From CAZYAK01 sp964403335 (lineage in GTDB: Bacteria; Patescibacteriota; Gracilibacteria; Peribacterales; Peribacteraceae): a stretch of DNA of 64,000 nucleotides. Made by a program: the position numbers and the translations under genes. The stretch is from contig CAYOFI010000005.1 in the NCBI GenBank assembly GCA_964403335.1, positions 1-64,000 on the forward strand. Reading direction: 5' to 3'. A model generated the notes under the pieces. It worked only from the letters and a program-made list of their open reading frames with translations. It ran no database searches and had not been told where the DNA came from. This document shows, piece after piece, positions 40,740 through 49,489 of the stretch (the first letter of the stretch is position 1; every line of letters starts with the position of its first letter).

Positions 40740-43439
40740 TCACCCCAACGTCCGCAAGCGTTCCTGGATTTTCTGCAGCTTCTCTGCGGTCGAGGCTTCC
40801 TTTTCGCGTTCCATCGCAATGACTTTCTCGGGGGCGTTTTTGACGAATTCTTGATTACCCAATTTGCCCTGAATGCCCTTCAAGAATTTTTCCAGTTGCG
40901 CCTGTTCTTTCTGGAGATTTTCGCGCTCTTTATCCAAGTCGATCAGACCGGCAAGGGAGAGATGGACTTCGATGCCCTGCAAGAATGCACTCGCGACTTC
41001 TTTGCGCGGCTTCCCCTCTTCCGTTTCCACAGTGAGGCTCTCCACTTTTCCGAGCCTGCGGATGTGTGACTCCTGCGATTCCAATAGTGCGCTGTGATCT
41101 TTAGTCACGAGCACGACGGTGACTTCCTTCTTCGGTTCCACGTTCTGTTCCGTACGCAATTTGCGGATGGCGGTGATGACGTCGATTGTGCGCTGGAGAG
41201 CCATAAAAGACTCTTCATCGCGCGGGAAGTTCAATGCATTCGGCCACGGCTCTTTCAGCAACATTCCGGCCTCTTGGTGCTTGATTTGGGACCAGAGTTC
41301 TTCCGTCACAAACGGACAATAGGGATGCAGCAATGTGAGAAGCGTGCGCAGGGTGTGAATAAGCACGCCGATGTTGGCCTCACCTTTACTGAGCTCGAGA
41401 TACCAATCACAGAAATACTCCCACACGAACGCGTAGATGCGCTCGCCCACCTCGCTCAAACGATACTCCGTCAGTCCGCTTGTGACATCGTCCACAAGCA
41501 AACCGAGCGCATGGATGAGTGCTTTATCCGCCACGGTCTTCGCCTCGTACCCGTTGACCGTCTTCGGATCTTCACCGGCCTGTTCGCACTGCAGCAAAAT
41601 AAAGCGCGACGCATTCCAGAGTTTGTTCACAAAATTGCGGTAGCCCGCGATCTTCTCTTCGTACAGGCGTGAATCGGCACCCGGGCTCTGGCCGACGATC
41701 ATCGACAGGCGCAGGGCATCGGCGCCGTACGTTTTGATCATATCCAACGGATCGATCATCGTGTCCGGGTCGGACTTGCTCATCTTGCGGCCGTCGCGGG
41801 TGCGGATGAGACCGTGCAAATACACGGTTTCGAACGGCACCTGGCCGTATTCGAGTTCGGCGATCGGGCCCGTCACGTACGTTGTCATCAGGATCATGCG
41901 CGCGACCCAGAAGAACAGGATGTCATAGCCCGTCTCCATCACCTGCGTGGGGTGGAATTTCAGGAAATCGGGGCTTTGCAGAAGGAGATCTTCAAACGGA
42001 ATGGACGGATCGGCCGCGAGGTCTGCATCGACCAATGTCGACCACGTCCACATGGCGGAACTGAACCACGTGTCCAACGTGTCATCATCTTGCTTCCAGC
42101 CCGCCCCCTCGGGCGCCTCGATGCCCACATGCATATCCATCGCGCCGTTCGATTCCTTGTACCAGACGGGGACGCGGTGCCCCCACCAGATCTGGCGGGA
42201 GATGCACCAGTCGCGCAGGTTATCGATCCAATGAAAATACGTTTTCTCAAAGCGCTCGGGAATGATCTTGATCTGCTTCGTCTGCACCACTTCCTGCATC
42301 ACTTCTTTCAGGCTCAATTCGCGACGCTTCCACTTCACGACACGCTTGTGGACATCGATGAACCACTGCTCCTTGATCTGCGGCTCGATGGTCCCCTTTC
42401 CGCGCTGAGACAACGCGACGTTGTGGACATAGTCTTCTTTGACGGACACGAGCAGACCTTTGCTTTTCAATTTTTCGACGATCAACGGCCGCGCTTCCTC
42501 GATACCCATACCGGAGAATTCACCGGCGATCGGGAGCAATTTCCCGTCAAATCCGATCACCTGCTCTTTCTGCAAATCCTGACGTTCGGCGATCTCGAAA
42601 TCCACCATGTCGTGCCACGGGGTGATGGTCATCACGCCTGTGCCGAACGCGGGATCGACGGCCTTGTCTTTGATGATCGTGGCCGTGACGGGACCGTTGA
42701 TCCACTCGCACTCGAACGTATCGCCGTGCTTGTACTGCGTATAGCGCTCGTCATCCGGGTGCATCACCACGTACTTGTCCCCGAACTTGGTTTCCGGACG
42801 CGAGGTCGAGATCTCGAACGGACCGTATTTGAATGTGAAGAACGGATCCGTGCGCTCGGTATATTCGATTTCATCATCCGAGACCGTCGTCTGCAGTTTG
42901 GGATCCCAGTTCACGATGCGATGCCCGCGGTAGATCAGTCCGTCTTTATACATCTTCACGAAGACTTCATTCACACAGCGGTTGAGCGTGGGCTCCATGG
43001 TGTACCGCTCGCGCGACCAATCGCACGAGCTGCCCATCTTGCGCACTTGCCCGCGGATCGTGCCGCGGCTGTCTTCGACGAACTCGGCGATACGCCCGAT
43101 CAATTTTTCGCGCCCGAGTTGCTTGCGCGGGTCCTTCATCTTCTCCTCCTTCTGCAATTTTTTAATGACCACGCTCTCCGTCGCAATCGCCGCATGGTCC
43201 GTGCCGGGCACCCAGAGCGCCTCCTTGCCCTGCATGCGCGCAAAACGGGTGAAGATATCTTCCAACGCCAACATTACCGCATGGCCCAAGTGCAGCTGCC
43301 CCGTCGCGTTGGGCGGCGGCATGCTGACCGTGAACGGCTCCTTGGCGCTCTTATTGTCTGCCGTGAAGGCCCCGCTTTCCTCCCACATCTTGTAGATGCG
43401 GTCTTCGGTGGCCTGGGGGTCGTAAGCTTTCTCGAGCAT
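40740..43439 (-). CDS. valS: valyl-tRNA synthetase
   Basis: Class I aminoacyl-tRNA synthetase, charges tRNA-Val. 899 residues, typical. HIGH motif as PPPNATGQLHLGHAVMLALE (~residue 40), GTDHAAIATESVVIKKL, editing domain (~200-330, ISTSRPETKFGDKYVVMHPD, DPAFGTGVMTITPWHD), KMSKS as GRKMSKSDPDTMIDPLDMIK (~545), anticodon-binding helices, and the C-terminal coiled-coil tRNA arm (LAGLIDLDKERENLQKEQAQ). GTDHAA replaces the common GTDHAG. An intrinsic terminator lies between its promoter and the ATG, so attenuation is possible. Confidence 0.97.
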   Translation of the reverse strand: MLEKAYDPQATEDRIYKMWEESGAFTADNKSAKEPFTVSMPPPNATGQLHLGHAVMLALEDIFTRFARMQGKEALWVPGTDHAAIATESVVIKKLQKEEKMKDPRKQLGREKLIGRIAEFVEDSRGTIRGQVRKMGSSCDWSRERYTMEPTLNRCVNEVFVKMYKDGLIYRGHRIVNWDPKLQTTVSDDEIEYTERTDPFFTFKYGPFEISTSRPETKFGDKYVVMHPDDERYTQYKHGDTFECEWINGPVTATIIKDKAVDPAFGTGVMTITPWHDMVDFEIAERQDLQKEQVIGFDGKLLPIAGEFSGMGIEEARPLIVEKLKSKGLLVSVKEDYVHNVALSQRGKGTIEPQIKEQWFIDVHKRVVKWKRRELSLKEVMQEVVQTKQIKIIPERFEKTYFHWIDNLRDWCISRQIWWGHRVPVWYKESNGAMDMHVGIEAPEGAGWKQDDDTLDTWFSSAMWTWSTLVDADLAADPSIPFEDLLLQSPDFLKFHPTQVMETGYDILFFWVARMILMTTYVTGPIAELEYGQVPFETVYLHGLIRTRDGRKMSKSDPDTMIDPLDMIKTYGADALRLSMIVGQSPGADSRLYEEKIAGYRNFVNKLWNASRFILLQCEQAGEDPKTVNGYEAKTVADKALIHALGLLVDDVTSGLTEYRLSEVGERIYAFVWEYFCDWYLELSKGEANIGVLIHTLRTLLTLLHPYCPFVTEELWSQIKHQEAGMLLKEPWPNALNFPRDEESFMALQRTIDVITAIRKLRTEQNVEPKKEVTVVLVTKDHSALLESQESHIRRLGKVESLTVETEEGKPRKEVASAFLQGIEVHLSLAGLIDLDKERENLQKEQAQLEKFLKGIQGKLGNQEFVKNAPEKVIAMEREKEASTAEKLQKIQERLRTLG

Positions 43440-43462
43440 TGGAGCAAAGTGTACTGAATAAT

Positions 43463-43494
43463 AAAAAAACGGCGACCGTTTTACCGGTGCCGTT
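43463..43494 (-). terminator. terminator in the valS leader (probable attenuator)
   Basis: Minus strand AACGGCACCG, loop GTAAAA, CGGTCGCCGTT, then seven T. It lies 24 bp before the valS ATG and downstream of the likely promoter (43549-43580), so it can only control valS. A second hairpin around 43505-43540 (GCTTTGCATCCC, GCAA, GGGGCAAAAAGC) precedes it. No T-box sequence AGGGTGGNACCGCG is present. Confidence 0.65.
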
Positions 43495-43548
43495 CGTTAG
43501 AGAGAAAGAACAAAGCTTTTTGCCCCTTGCGGGATGCAAAGCCAGCAA

Positions 43549-43580
43549 GTTATACAGCAAAAACTCAATTTTCTGCAAGT
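43549..43580 (-). promoter_or_regulatory. valS promoter TTGCAG-18-TATAAC
   Basis: Minus-strand hexamers with TATAAC at 43554-43549; transcription would begin near 43542 and give a ~100-nt leader with two hairpins. Confidence 0.5.
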
Positions 43581-43614
43581 CTAAATGTGTAATTGCCGCT
43601 AGAGTGAGCCGTAC

Positions 43615-43791
43615 ATGGAACGCGGACCCGAACATTTTGGCTTCCTGACGAGAAACTTCCTTCCTGAACCTGAAGGGAATCTGGGTCTGGTTCCAAAACT
43701 CGTCCGTGGAACGCGCAATCTTCTGACTAATTGGGCAAAAGATATTCCTGTGCTGGGCTGGGGCACGGAGATCGCTCGCGCAGTCATCTGA
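43615..43791 (+). CDS. possible 58-residue protein
   Basis: Frame MERGPEHFGFLTRNFLPEPE ... ends GWGTEIARAVI. Balanced composition, no rare-codon excess; a -10-like TAGAGT ends 9 nt before the ATG. No family recognised. It lies between the valS promoter and the FmdB gene, 21 bp upstream of FmdB. Confidence 0.4.
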   Translation: MERGPEHFGFLTRNFLPEPEGNLGLVPKLVRGTRNLLTNWAKDIPVLGWGTEIARAVI

Positions 43792-43800
43792 TCCCTCCGC

Positions 43801-43806
43801 TAGACT
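43801..43806 (+). promoter_or_regulatory. -10 box TAGACT 6 nt before ATG 43813
   Basis: Leaderless spacing for the FmdB-like gene. Confidence 0.5.
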
Positions 43807-43812
43807 GCCCCC

Positions 43813-44133
43813 ATGCCGACCTTCGATTTCCGCTGCCTCTCCTGCGAAGCCGTCTTTGAGCACATGGTGCCATTCGGCAAGAAAGCGACGCCCGTATGCC
43901 CGTCCTGTGGTAAAAAGAAGACGGAGAAGCTGCTCACGCCCCCGGCCGTCGTCTTTAAAGGGGCTGGTTGGTACAAGACGGATAGCCGGCCGGCGCAGAA
44001 AGCCGCACCGGCGAAGCCGGCCGAAAAGACCCCGACAACCGAGGCTGCGCCCGCTTCCGATGCCAAAAAAACCGGCAAGCCTGCGCCCACGGAAAGCAAA
44101 CCTGCTCGAACGGAGCAGAAGAAAAGTTCATAA
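43813..44133 (+). CDS. FmdB-family zinc-ribbon protein
   Basis: 106 residues. N-terminal zinc ribbon MPTFDFRCLSCEAVFEHMVP with CxxC, then PVCPSCGKKKTEKLL with the second CxxC, and FKGAGWYKTDSR, all matching the FmdB/CxxC-CxxC regulatory-protein family. From residue ~60 on it is a Lys/Ala/Pro-rich unstructured tail. The role in this group is not established; it may bind nucleic acid. Followed by the potassium-channel gene after 12 bp. Confidence 0.85.
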   Translation: MPTFDFRCLSCEAVFEHMVPFGKKATPVCPSCGKKKTEKLLTPPAVVFKGAGWYKTDSRPAQKAAPAKPAEKTPTTEAAPASDAKKTGKPAPTESKPARTEQKKSS

Positions 44134-44145
44134 TGCCGCGCGAGT

Positions 44146-44994
44146 ATGGCTTCCCGCATCCGCACGCCGTCACCTCCCCGGCTGATCCTCCGGTTTTTGG
44201 AAGAACTCACGCGCGTCTCGTACGGACGCCTCCTTTCCGTTTGGGGCGGGATCATCGTGTGTTTTGCGACCGTCTATTTCGCGCTCAGTTTTCTTTCCCA
44301 GGACCATACCCTCAGCAATCTTTCCTCAGACTCTCCGCTGCTGCGGCTTTTGGACTGCCTCTACTTCAGTGTCATCACCTCCACCACCGTCGGCTACGGA
44401 GACCTGACGCCGCAAGGGCTGAGCAAATTTTTCGCCGCGACAGAAAGCATCTTCGGCTATTTTGTCTTTGCCGTCTTCATCGCCAAATTGCTGTCGTATA
44501 AATCGGAAAGGATGATGCAGGCGATTCACGAACTGATGTACGAAAATACGTTCCACCAGACGCGCGAAGGGTTTTTTACCGTCCGCAAGGACTACGATCT
44601 CTTGATCGCAGAAGCGGAAAATACAGGAACACTGTCTGCGGATTCCTGGGACAAATTCATCATCGCCTTCTGGGAGAGCCGGCGGCTGCTGATGAGCATC
44701 CGGCAACTGCATGGCGAAGAGGGCACGTCTCCTTTGGACGACACGCGGGAAAAACTGTTACTGGAAGCCATTCACCGGACTCTCACTCGCCTGCATCAAT
44801 TGCTGGATCTGCTGCGAAAAACAACCGGCAAAGAGCGCGTCATGATGAAAACGGAACTGCAGGCGCTTGTGCGGATCATCGCCACGACACTAGCCTCATG
44901 GAAGCGCGACGGGCACGCGGCGAATGCGGAATGGTTCGCGCGCGCGGAGAAGATCGGGAATGCATTGAAGAAGCAGGCCGGAACCACACGATGA
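44146..44994 (+). CDS. potassium channel protein (two-helix pore)
   Basis: 282 residues. Two transmembrane helices (LSVWGGIIVCFATVYFALSF; KFFAATESIFGYFVFAVFIA) flank the pore loop with selectivity filter VITSTTVGYGDLTPQG (~residue 80-95). The C-terminal ~160 residues are helical and cytoplasmic (LLLEAIHRTLTRLHQLLDLL) without a recognisable RCK domain, so the gating ligand is unknown. Convergent with the next gene, 3 bp apart. Confidence 0.9.
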   Translation: MASRIRTPSPPRLILRFLEELTRVSYGRLLSVWGGIIVCFATVYFALSFLSQDHTLSNLSSDSPLLRLLDCLYFSVITSTTVGYGDLTPQGLSKFFAATESIFGYFVFAVFIAKLLSYKSERMMQAIHELMYENTFHQTREGFFTVRKDYDLLIAEAENTGTLSADSWDKFIIAFWESRRLLMSIRQLHGEEGTSPLDDTREKLLLEAIHRTLTRLHQLLDLLRKTTGKERVMMKTELQALVRIIATTLASWKRDGHAANAEWFARAEKIGNALKKQAGTTR

Positions 44995-44997
44995 CGG

Positions 44998-46044
44998 TCA
45001 CTTCCAGCGGAACGTGGGATGGATGACTTCGCTCATCGCGCCGCAGATGACGCCTGCGCCGCCGCAGCCGATAGTGAAGAGCGCGTAGCGCGCATTCGCA
45101 TCAAGCGGATACTCCACGCCCGCATCGCAGCCCGCCCAGGCTTCGCCGGCCTGTTTGACGTTGGCGTACCCAAAGACATTCGGGATCCAGTGCAACCGCA
45201 ATTCCCCTCCCGTAAACACGCCGCGGCCTTGGATGACCAGCGTGTGCATCTCCTTCCCCTTCAGGGCTGGCAATGCTTCAGCCAACGCCTCTGCGCGCGT
45301 CGCGTCGCATCCCTGCAGGTACTCGACATGGTCTTTCACGAATTGCTCCGCGCTCTCCTCGGTCTTGAAAATCTCTGCATCGAGCCCGCGAGTGGAGAAT
45401 GTGAAGGGAATTTCTTTTTTGGCCGTAAAATCCTTGCCGGCATCGGGAAGATTCGCGGGTGGGAAAAGCGCGAAACTCTTGATGGATGCTTCGATCGCCT
45501 GCCGCGCAAAGTCATCGGAAGCGCGCATACGCACCACGAGGACATTCGATGCATGCGGCACCAAGTACGTCAGGATATCGGCGTCATTCGGATCGGACGT
45601 GGCATACATGGCCGTCTTTCCCACAGTCACCGGACCGGTAATCGGGCCGTACCATGGATGACCGCGCAGATCAGCGACCGTCGTGTCCATTTCGATTCTC
45701 ACATGGATCATGCTGGGAAACAGATCCGTTGGCCTATTGATGAGCGGAAGCTCTTCCGAGATGCTCGTCCCCTCCACCGGTTGCCCATAGGACTCCCAGT
45801 CCTCCGGATAGTCGAATGCATAGCCATAGACCTCGTTGCGATGGTGCGCAGTGCGGCCGGAGAGTGGGGGGCGGATGAACGGCTCCAGTGAAGCCTCCGG
45901 GGTCCCGGCGGCAGACGATGAACTGACTCCATATTTCACGATGGGTATCTTGTTGATGGAAGCGCGGATTGCCAAGAACACCGCTGCAATCAGCATAAGA
46001 GCAATGAACGCGGTCACAAGGATACGAAGGGGACGAATGGTCAT
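44998..46044 (-). CDS. membrane-anchored protein of unknown function
   Basis: 348 residues from ATG 46044. N-terminal transmembrane helix (ILVTAFIALMLIAAVFLAIR). External part: YGYAFDYPEDWESYG, a pattern typical of PsbP/DUF-like 'YP..W' domains (also in the lipoprotein at 14.2-14.8 kb), VGKTAMYATSDPNDADILTY, and a C-terminal domain with GCDAGVEYPLDANARYALFT. The longer frame to 46095 starts upstream of a plausible leader and lacks support. Confidence 0.72.
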   Translation of the reverse strand: MTIRPLRILVTAFIALMLIAAVFLAIRASINKIPIVKYGVSSSSAAGTPEASLEPFIRPPLSGRTAHHRNEVYGYAFDYPEDWESYGQPVEGTSISEELPLINRPTDLFPSMIHVRIEMDTTVADLRGHPWYGPITGPVTVGKTAMYATSDPNDADILTYLVPHASNVLVVRMRASDDFARQAIEASIKSFALFPPANLPDAGKDFTAKKEIPFTFSTRGLDAEIFKTEESAEQFVKDHVEYLQGCDATRAEALAEALPALKGKEMHTLVIQGRGVFTGGELRLHWIPNVFGYANVKQAGEAWAGCDAGVEYPLDANARYALFTIGCGGAGVICGAMSEVIHPTFRWK

Positions 46045-46125
46045 AGTAATGGAGTGACTATTGAGTACAACGCACGGCGGAAAGAAATACTGCACGCAGG
46101 TCGGCTGGAGAATATCAGAATAGAC

Positions 46126-46160
46126 AAAAAAACCGCGCTCCCCTCGGGAGCGCGGTTTTT
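46126..46160. terminator. bidirectional intrinsic terminator after pnp
   Basis: AAAAACCGCGCTCCC, loop CTC, GGGAGCGCGGTTTTT: 15-bp perfect stem, A run on the left and T run on the right, so it works for both strands. It ends the minus-strand pnp transcript. Confidence 0.92.
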
Positions 46161-46173
46161 GAACTTCTGTGGA

Positions 46174-48399
46174 TTACCGGCGCGGGGGTCCGCGGCGGGG
46201 GCCGCCGAAGCCTCCGGTGCGCGGGGGCGGAGCCACCCAGCCTTCGGGAGGCGCGGACATCTGCTTGAGCGACATGCGCGTCTTGCCTTCCTGCGCATCG
46301 TACTCGATGACTTTCGCTTCGACTTCCTGGCCCATCTTGAGGACGTCTTCCACGCGTTCGGTGCGGCCCCAGGCCAATTCCGAGATGTGAATCATGGCGT
46401 CTTTGCCCGGGAGGAATTCCACGATGGCGCCGGTGCCGTCGATGATGCGGATGACTTTGCCCTTGTAGATCTTGCCGACAACCGGCTTTTCGACGATCGC
46501 CTGGATCCAGGCCTTGGCCTTCACCATCGCTTCGCCGTTGACCGACGTGACGAAGATGAGACCGGAATCTTCGATGTCGATCTCCACGCCCAGTTCGCCC
46601 GTGATCTTTTGGATCGTCTCTCCGCCCTTTCCGATGACGAGGCGGATATCTTCGGGATCGATCTGGATGGTCTCGATGCGCGGAGCGTACGGGCTCATCT
46701 CTTTGCGCGGTTCGGGGATGGTCTTCAACATAATTTCGAGGATCTTCGCGCGGCCGACTTTCGCCTTCTGGAGCGCATCCACAAAGACGGAATCCGGCAA
46801 TCCTTTGATCTTGATATCCATCTGAATGGCCGTGATGCCCTTGGCCGTACCGGTGGCTTTGAAGTCCATGTCTCCGCCGAAGTCCTCTTCATCTTGCAAG
46901 TCGGTGAGCACGACGTACTGACCCTTGGCTTCGTCGGACATCAAACCCAATGCGATACCGGAAACCGGTGCAAGGAGCGGAACACCTGCGGCCATGAGGG
47001 CCAACGTCGATCCGCACGCAGCAGCCATCGAGCTCGATCCGTTGCTGCTCAAGATTTCCGTGACGGTGCGGATGGTGTAGGGGTAATCCTCCTGTTTGGG
47101 CAACACCGGTTCCAAACCGCGCTGCGCCAGGTTTCCGTGACCGACTTCGCGGTTGCCCACGAATAAGCGGTTGGACGTTTCCCCGACGGAGAACGGCGGG
47201 AAGTTGTAGTGGTGCATGTAGCGGATCTTGTGTTCGCCTTCCATGCCTTCCACGATCTGTTGATCGCCGGGAGAACCCAATGTGCACGTGGTGAGCCCCT
47301 GCGTCTCGCCGCGCTCGAAGAGCGCGGAACCGTGAACGCGGTTGGGCAAAATATCGACCATCGTGGCGATGGGGCGGATTTCGTCCACCTTGCGGCTGCT
47401 CATGCGGATGCCTTCTTCCAGCACCAAGCGGCGCACTTCGGCCTTGATGATTTTGTCGATGAAGATGGCACCGTGCGTGAGCAATTGCTCCATCCCCTCG
47501 CTGTCGCTGGTGGCGACCTTGGCTTCGTCATCGCCGAACTTCTCTTTCAATTTCGCCTCGGCCTCTTCCATCAATTTGCTGAAGATCGCACGGCGCTCCC
47601 CTTTCTTCATATCGTTTTTGATGGCCTTGGTGATCTCCGGGAGGGCCCATGCCTTCAGGTAATCGTATGCCTCCTGATGCATGAAGGGCTCCTCGACCGC
47701 AAACTTCGGCAATCCGATTTCCTTCTGGATCTCCGCAAAGAACTTCGCGATTTTCTGCGCCCACTTCTTGCCGAACTCGATGGCCCGGATGACTTCTTCT
47801 TCCGGAATCTGATTGGCCGCGGCCTCGATCATCACGACTTTTTCCAACGATGCCGTGAGGAAGAGGTCCAGATCGCACCGCGTGCGTGCCTCGCGGGACG
47901 GGTTCAACACCAGTTCCCCGCCGATGATGCCCACGCGGACGGAACCGAGCGGTCCGTCGATCGGACAATCCGACAGCGCGGACGCCAAGTTGGCGGCGTT
48001 GGCGGAGACGACATCATGCTCATGCTCGAAGTCGTAGCTGAGGACGGTGCAGAAGACCTGGATGTCGCGGTGGAAGTGCTTGGGGAACATGGGGCGCAGA
48101 CCGCGGTCAATCACGCGCGCCATGAGCACGTAGTCATCGCCCGGACGGCCTTCGCGCTTGCGGAAGCGACTGCCTGCGATTTTGCCGCCGGCATAAAACT
48201 TTTCCTGGTACACAACCTGCAGCGGCAAGAAGTCGACGCCCGCGCGCGCTTTGGAACTGATGGTGCAGTTGCCGAGCACGACGGTATCGCCCATTTGGCA
48301 CAACACGGACGCGTTCGCCTGCGGCGCAATGCCGCCGGACTTGATAAGGAGCTTCTGATCGCCGAGCTCCAAGGAATACTCCTTCTGAGTATTAAGCAT
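46174..48399 (-). CDS. pnp: polyribonucleotide nucleotidyltransferase (PNPase)
   Basis: 3'-5' phosphorolytic RNA degradation. 741 residues. Two RNase PH domains (VLCQMGDTVVLGNCTISSKA; KFYAGGKIAGSRFRKREGRP; LFERGETQGLTTCTLGSPGD; GNREVGHGNLAQRGLEPVLP; AACGSTLALMAAGVPLLAPV), a helical linker, KH domain (IQIDPEDIRLVIGKGGETIQ) and S1 domain (YKGKVIRIIDGTGAIVEFLP; GKDAMIHISELAW). The tail is Arg/Gly/Pro-rich. The 5' leader (to ~48560, -10 TATACT) contains a hairpin ACACT...AGTGT that could be an autoregulatory processing site. Confidence 0.97.
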   Translation of the reverse strand: MLNTQKEYSLELGDQKLLIKSGGIAPQANASVLCQMGDTVVLGNCTISSKARAGVDFLPLQVVYQEKFYAGGKIAGSRFRKREGRPGDDYVLMARVIDRGLRPMFPKHFHRDIQVFCTVLSYDFEHEHDVVSANAANLASALSDCPIDGPLGSVRVGIIGGELVLNPSREARTRCDLDLFLTASLEKVVMIEAAANQIPEEEVIRAIEFGKKWAQKIAKFFAEIQKEIGLPKFAVEEPFMHQEAYDYLKAWALPEITKAIKNDMKKGERRAIFSKLMEEAEAKLKEKFGDDEAKVATSDSEGMEQLLTHGAIFIDKIIKAEVRRLVLEEGIRMSSRKVDEIRPIATMVDILPNRVHGSALFERGETQGLTTCTLGSPGDQQIVEGMEGEHKIRYMHHYNFPPFSVGETSNRLFVGNREVGHGNLAQRGLEPVLPKQEDYPYTIRTVTEILSSNGSSSMAAACGSTLALMAAGVPLLAPVSGIALGLMSDEAKGQYVVLTDLQDEEDFGGDMDFKATGTAKGITAIQMDIKIKGLPDSVFVDALQKAKVGRAKILEIMLKTIPEPRKEMSPYAPRIETIQIDPEDIRLVIGKGGETIQKITGELGVEIDIEDSGLIFVTSVNGEAMVKAKAWIQAIVEKPVVGKIYKGKVIRIIDGTGAIVEFLPGKDAMIHISELAWGRTERVEDVLKMGQEVEAKVIEYDAQEGKTRMSLKQMSAPPEGWVAPPPRTGGFGGPRRGPPRR

Positions 48400-48655
48400 A
48401 AAAGAAAATTGGGAAGAATCAGTCTTCCCGCTTGGTCTGCTTCTCCTCTGAATGGATTCACATGCGGCATTTCGCGCGCAGTTGTCACACTGAGCCCGAC
48501 GAAGTGTCGAACGTAAACCCAGGAAAGGGAAGGGAGAGATGGCGGGAAAGAGCTGCCAATAGTATAGCTTCCTTTAATTGCCTTGAAAACCCGCTTTTTT
48601 GACAAAAATCCTGTTGAGATTACTCTATGGACTACTATTTTTTATCCCAATTTTT

Positions 48656-48892
48656 ATGAACGCACCTGCTGAAGAAGGATCTTTGGATATCAATCCTCCC
48701 ACCACCGACACGCCTGCCCCAGGCGAGGTCGCGAGACAGGCACGTCTAGTCTTAGCAATGCTCGAAGGCAGGGTTCCTTGCGAAGACGACCTGCCGCCGC
48801 TTCCTACAGACATTCAGACAGCGCTGGACGAGACGAAAGATGCAGCCCTTGCGCAAGCTCTGAAAGCAATTCAGGAAACACAGGCGTCATAA
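48656..48892 (+). CDS. uncharacterised 78-residue acidic protein
   Basis: MNAPAEEGSLDINPPTTDTP then a helical part EVARQARLVLAMLEGRVPCE and LAQALKAIQETQAS. A longer frame from TTG 48599 would give a signal-peptide-like start, but it uses codons rare in this genome (AGA, TTA, CTA) and its TTG is part of a TTGACA -35 box (TTGACA-16-TACTCT), so ATG 48656 is preferred. If the long form is real the protein is exported. Own terminator downstream. Confidence 0.55.
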   Translation: MNAPAEEGSLDINPPTTDTPAPGEVARQARLVLAMLEGRVPCEDDLPPLPTDIQTALDETKDAALAQALKAIQETQAS

Positions 48893-48899
48893 CGCTTTC

Positions 48900-48929
48900 A
48901 AAAAGCGCATCCCTGGGGATGCGCTTTTT
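48900..48929. terminator. intrinsic terminator between the small gene and rpsO
   Basis: AAAAAGCGCATCCC, loop TG, GGGATGCGCTTTTT: 13-bp stem with A and T runs, so it may serve both converging transcripts. Confidence 0.9.
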
Positions 48930-48947
48930 CATTGCCGTGAATGAGGA

Positions 48948-49217
48948 TTATTTCTTCAGCTTATGCTTCTCCAACACTTCTTGGTAGTTCTCCGGCTTGT
49001 TCATGCGGAGGTACGTGAGAAGTTTGCGGCGCTGGGCCACTTTGCCCAAGAGGCCGCGGCGGGCGGAGTGGTCTTTCTTGTGTTCCTTCAAGTGATCGGT
49101 GAGGAGGCCAATCGCCTTGGTGAGGATGGCGATCTGGACCTGGGGCGAGCCCGTATCCTTCGCATGCGTGCGGTGCTTGGTGATCAGGGTCTTTTTCTGG
49201 CTCTTTTTAATGGCCAT
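48948..49217 (-). CDS. rpsO: 30S ribosomal protein S15
   Basis: Binds the central domain of 16S rRNA. 89 residues, full length. Signatures: THAKDTGSPQVQIAILTKAI, LTDHLKEHKKDHSARRGLLG, KVAQRRKLLTYLRMNKPENY. Like most bacteria, its mRNA leader can fold; see the hairpin at 49235-49302. pnp is not downstream of rpsO here but ~550 bp away on the same strand, past the small plus-strand gene. Confidence 0.97.
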   Translation of the reverse strand: MAIKKSQKKTLITKHRTHAKDTGSPQVQIAILTKAIGLLTDHLKEHKKDHSARRGLLGKVAQRRKLLTYLRMNKPENYQEVLEKHKLKK

Positions 49218-49234
49218 AGAATCAAGGGATGAAT

Positions 49235-49302
49235 AAAAAAGGATTGCGCCGCGCCAGGAGGAGGGTCAAAGCCCTGAACCAGCGAGGCCGCTCCCGCGCA
49301 AT
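49235..49302 (-). promoter_or_regulatory. rpsO leader hairpin with T tail (probable attenuator)
   Basis: Minus strand ATTGCGCGGGAGCGG ... CGCGGCGCAAT, then CC and six T, ending 19 nt before the ATG. Its inner part holds CAGGGCTTTGACCCTCCTCCTGG-like pairing (AGGGCTTTGACCCT). It lies between promoter and gene, so it would act by attenuation. The rest of 49303-49489 has no gene. Confidence 0.5.
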
Positions 49303-49489
49303 AATGGGACGCGCGGACCGGATGCCAATTCTATGAATCCTGGGCAAAAAAGCAAGGGAGTGGTCGAGTTTTTAGCGGATCAAAGCCCAGAAAGCAGGTA
49401 TAGGTGGACGATAATACACCATTATTCATCCGGGGAATCAATAGAAAACGCGTGACTCCCCCCTTCCACCTGCGAGTACCATCCTGCCC

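Noticed and set aside
41814..43457. 547-codon open frame antisense to valS
   Set aside because: Mirrors valS, His/Arg-rich composition of a GC-rich antisense frame, no domain; valS is certain.
43463..43580. T-box riboswitch before valS
   Set aside because: Terminator and leader are present but the T-box sequence and specifier-loop features are not visible.
46054..47166. 370-codon open frame antisense to pnp and across its terminator
   Set aside because: Runs through a strong terminator and mirrors PNPase codons.
47209..48516. 435-codon open frame antisense to pnp
   Set aside because: Mirrors PNPase; no independent start signal or domain.
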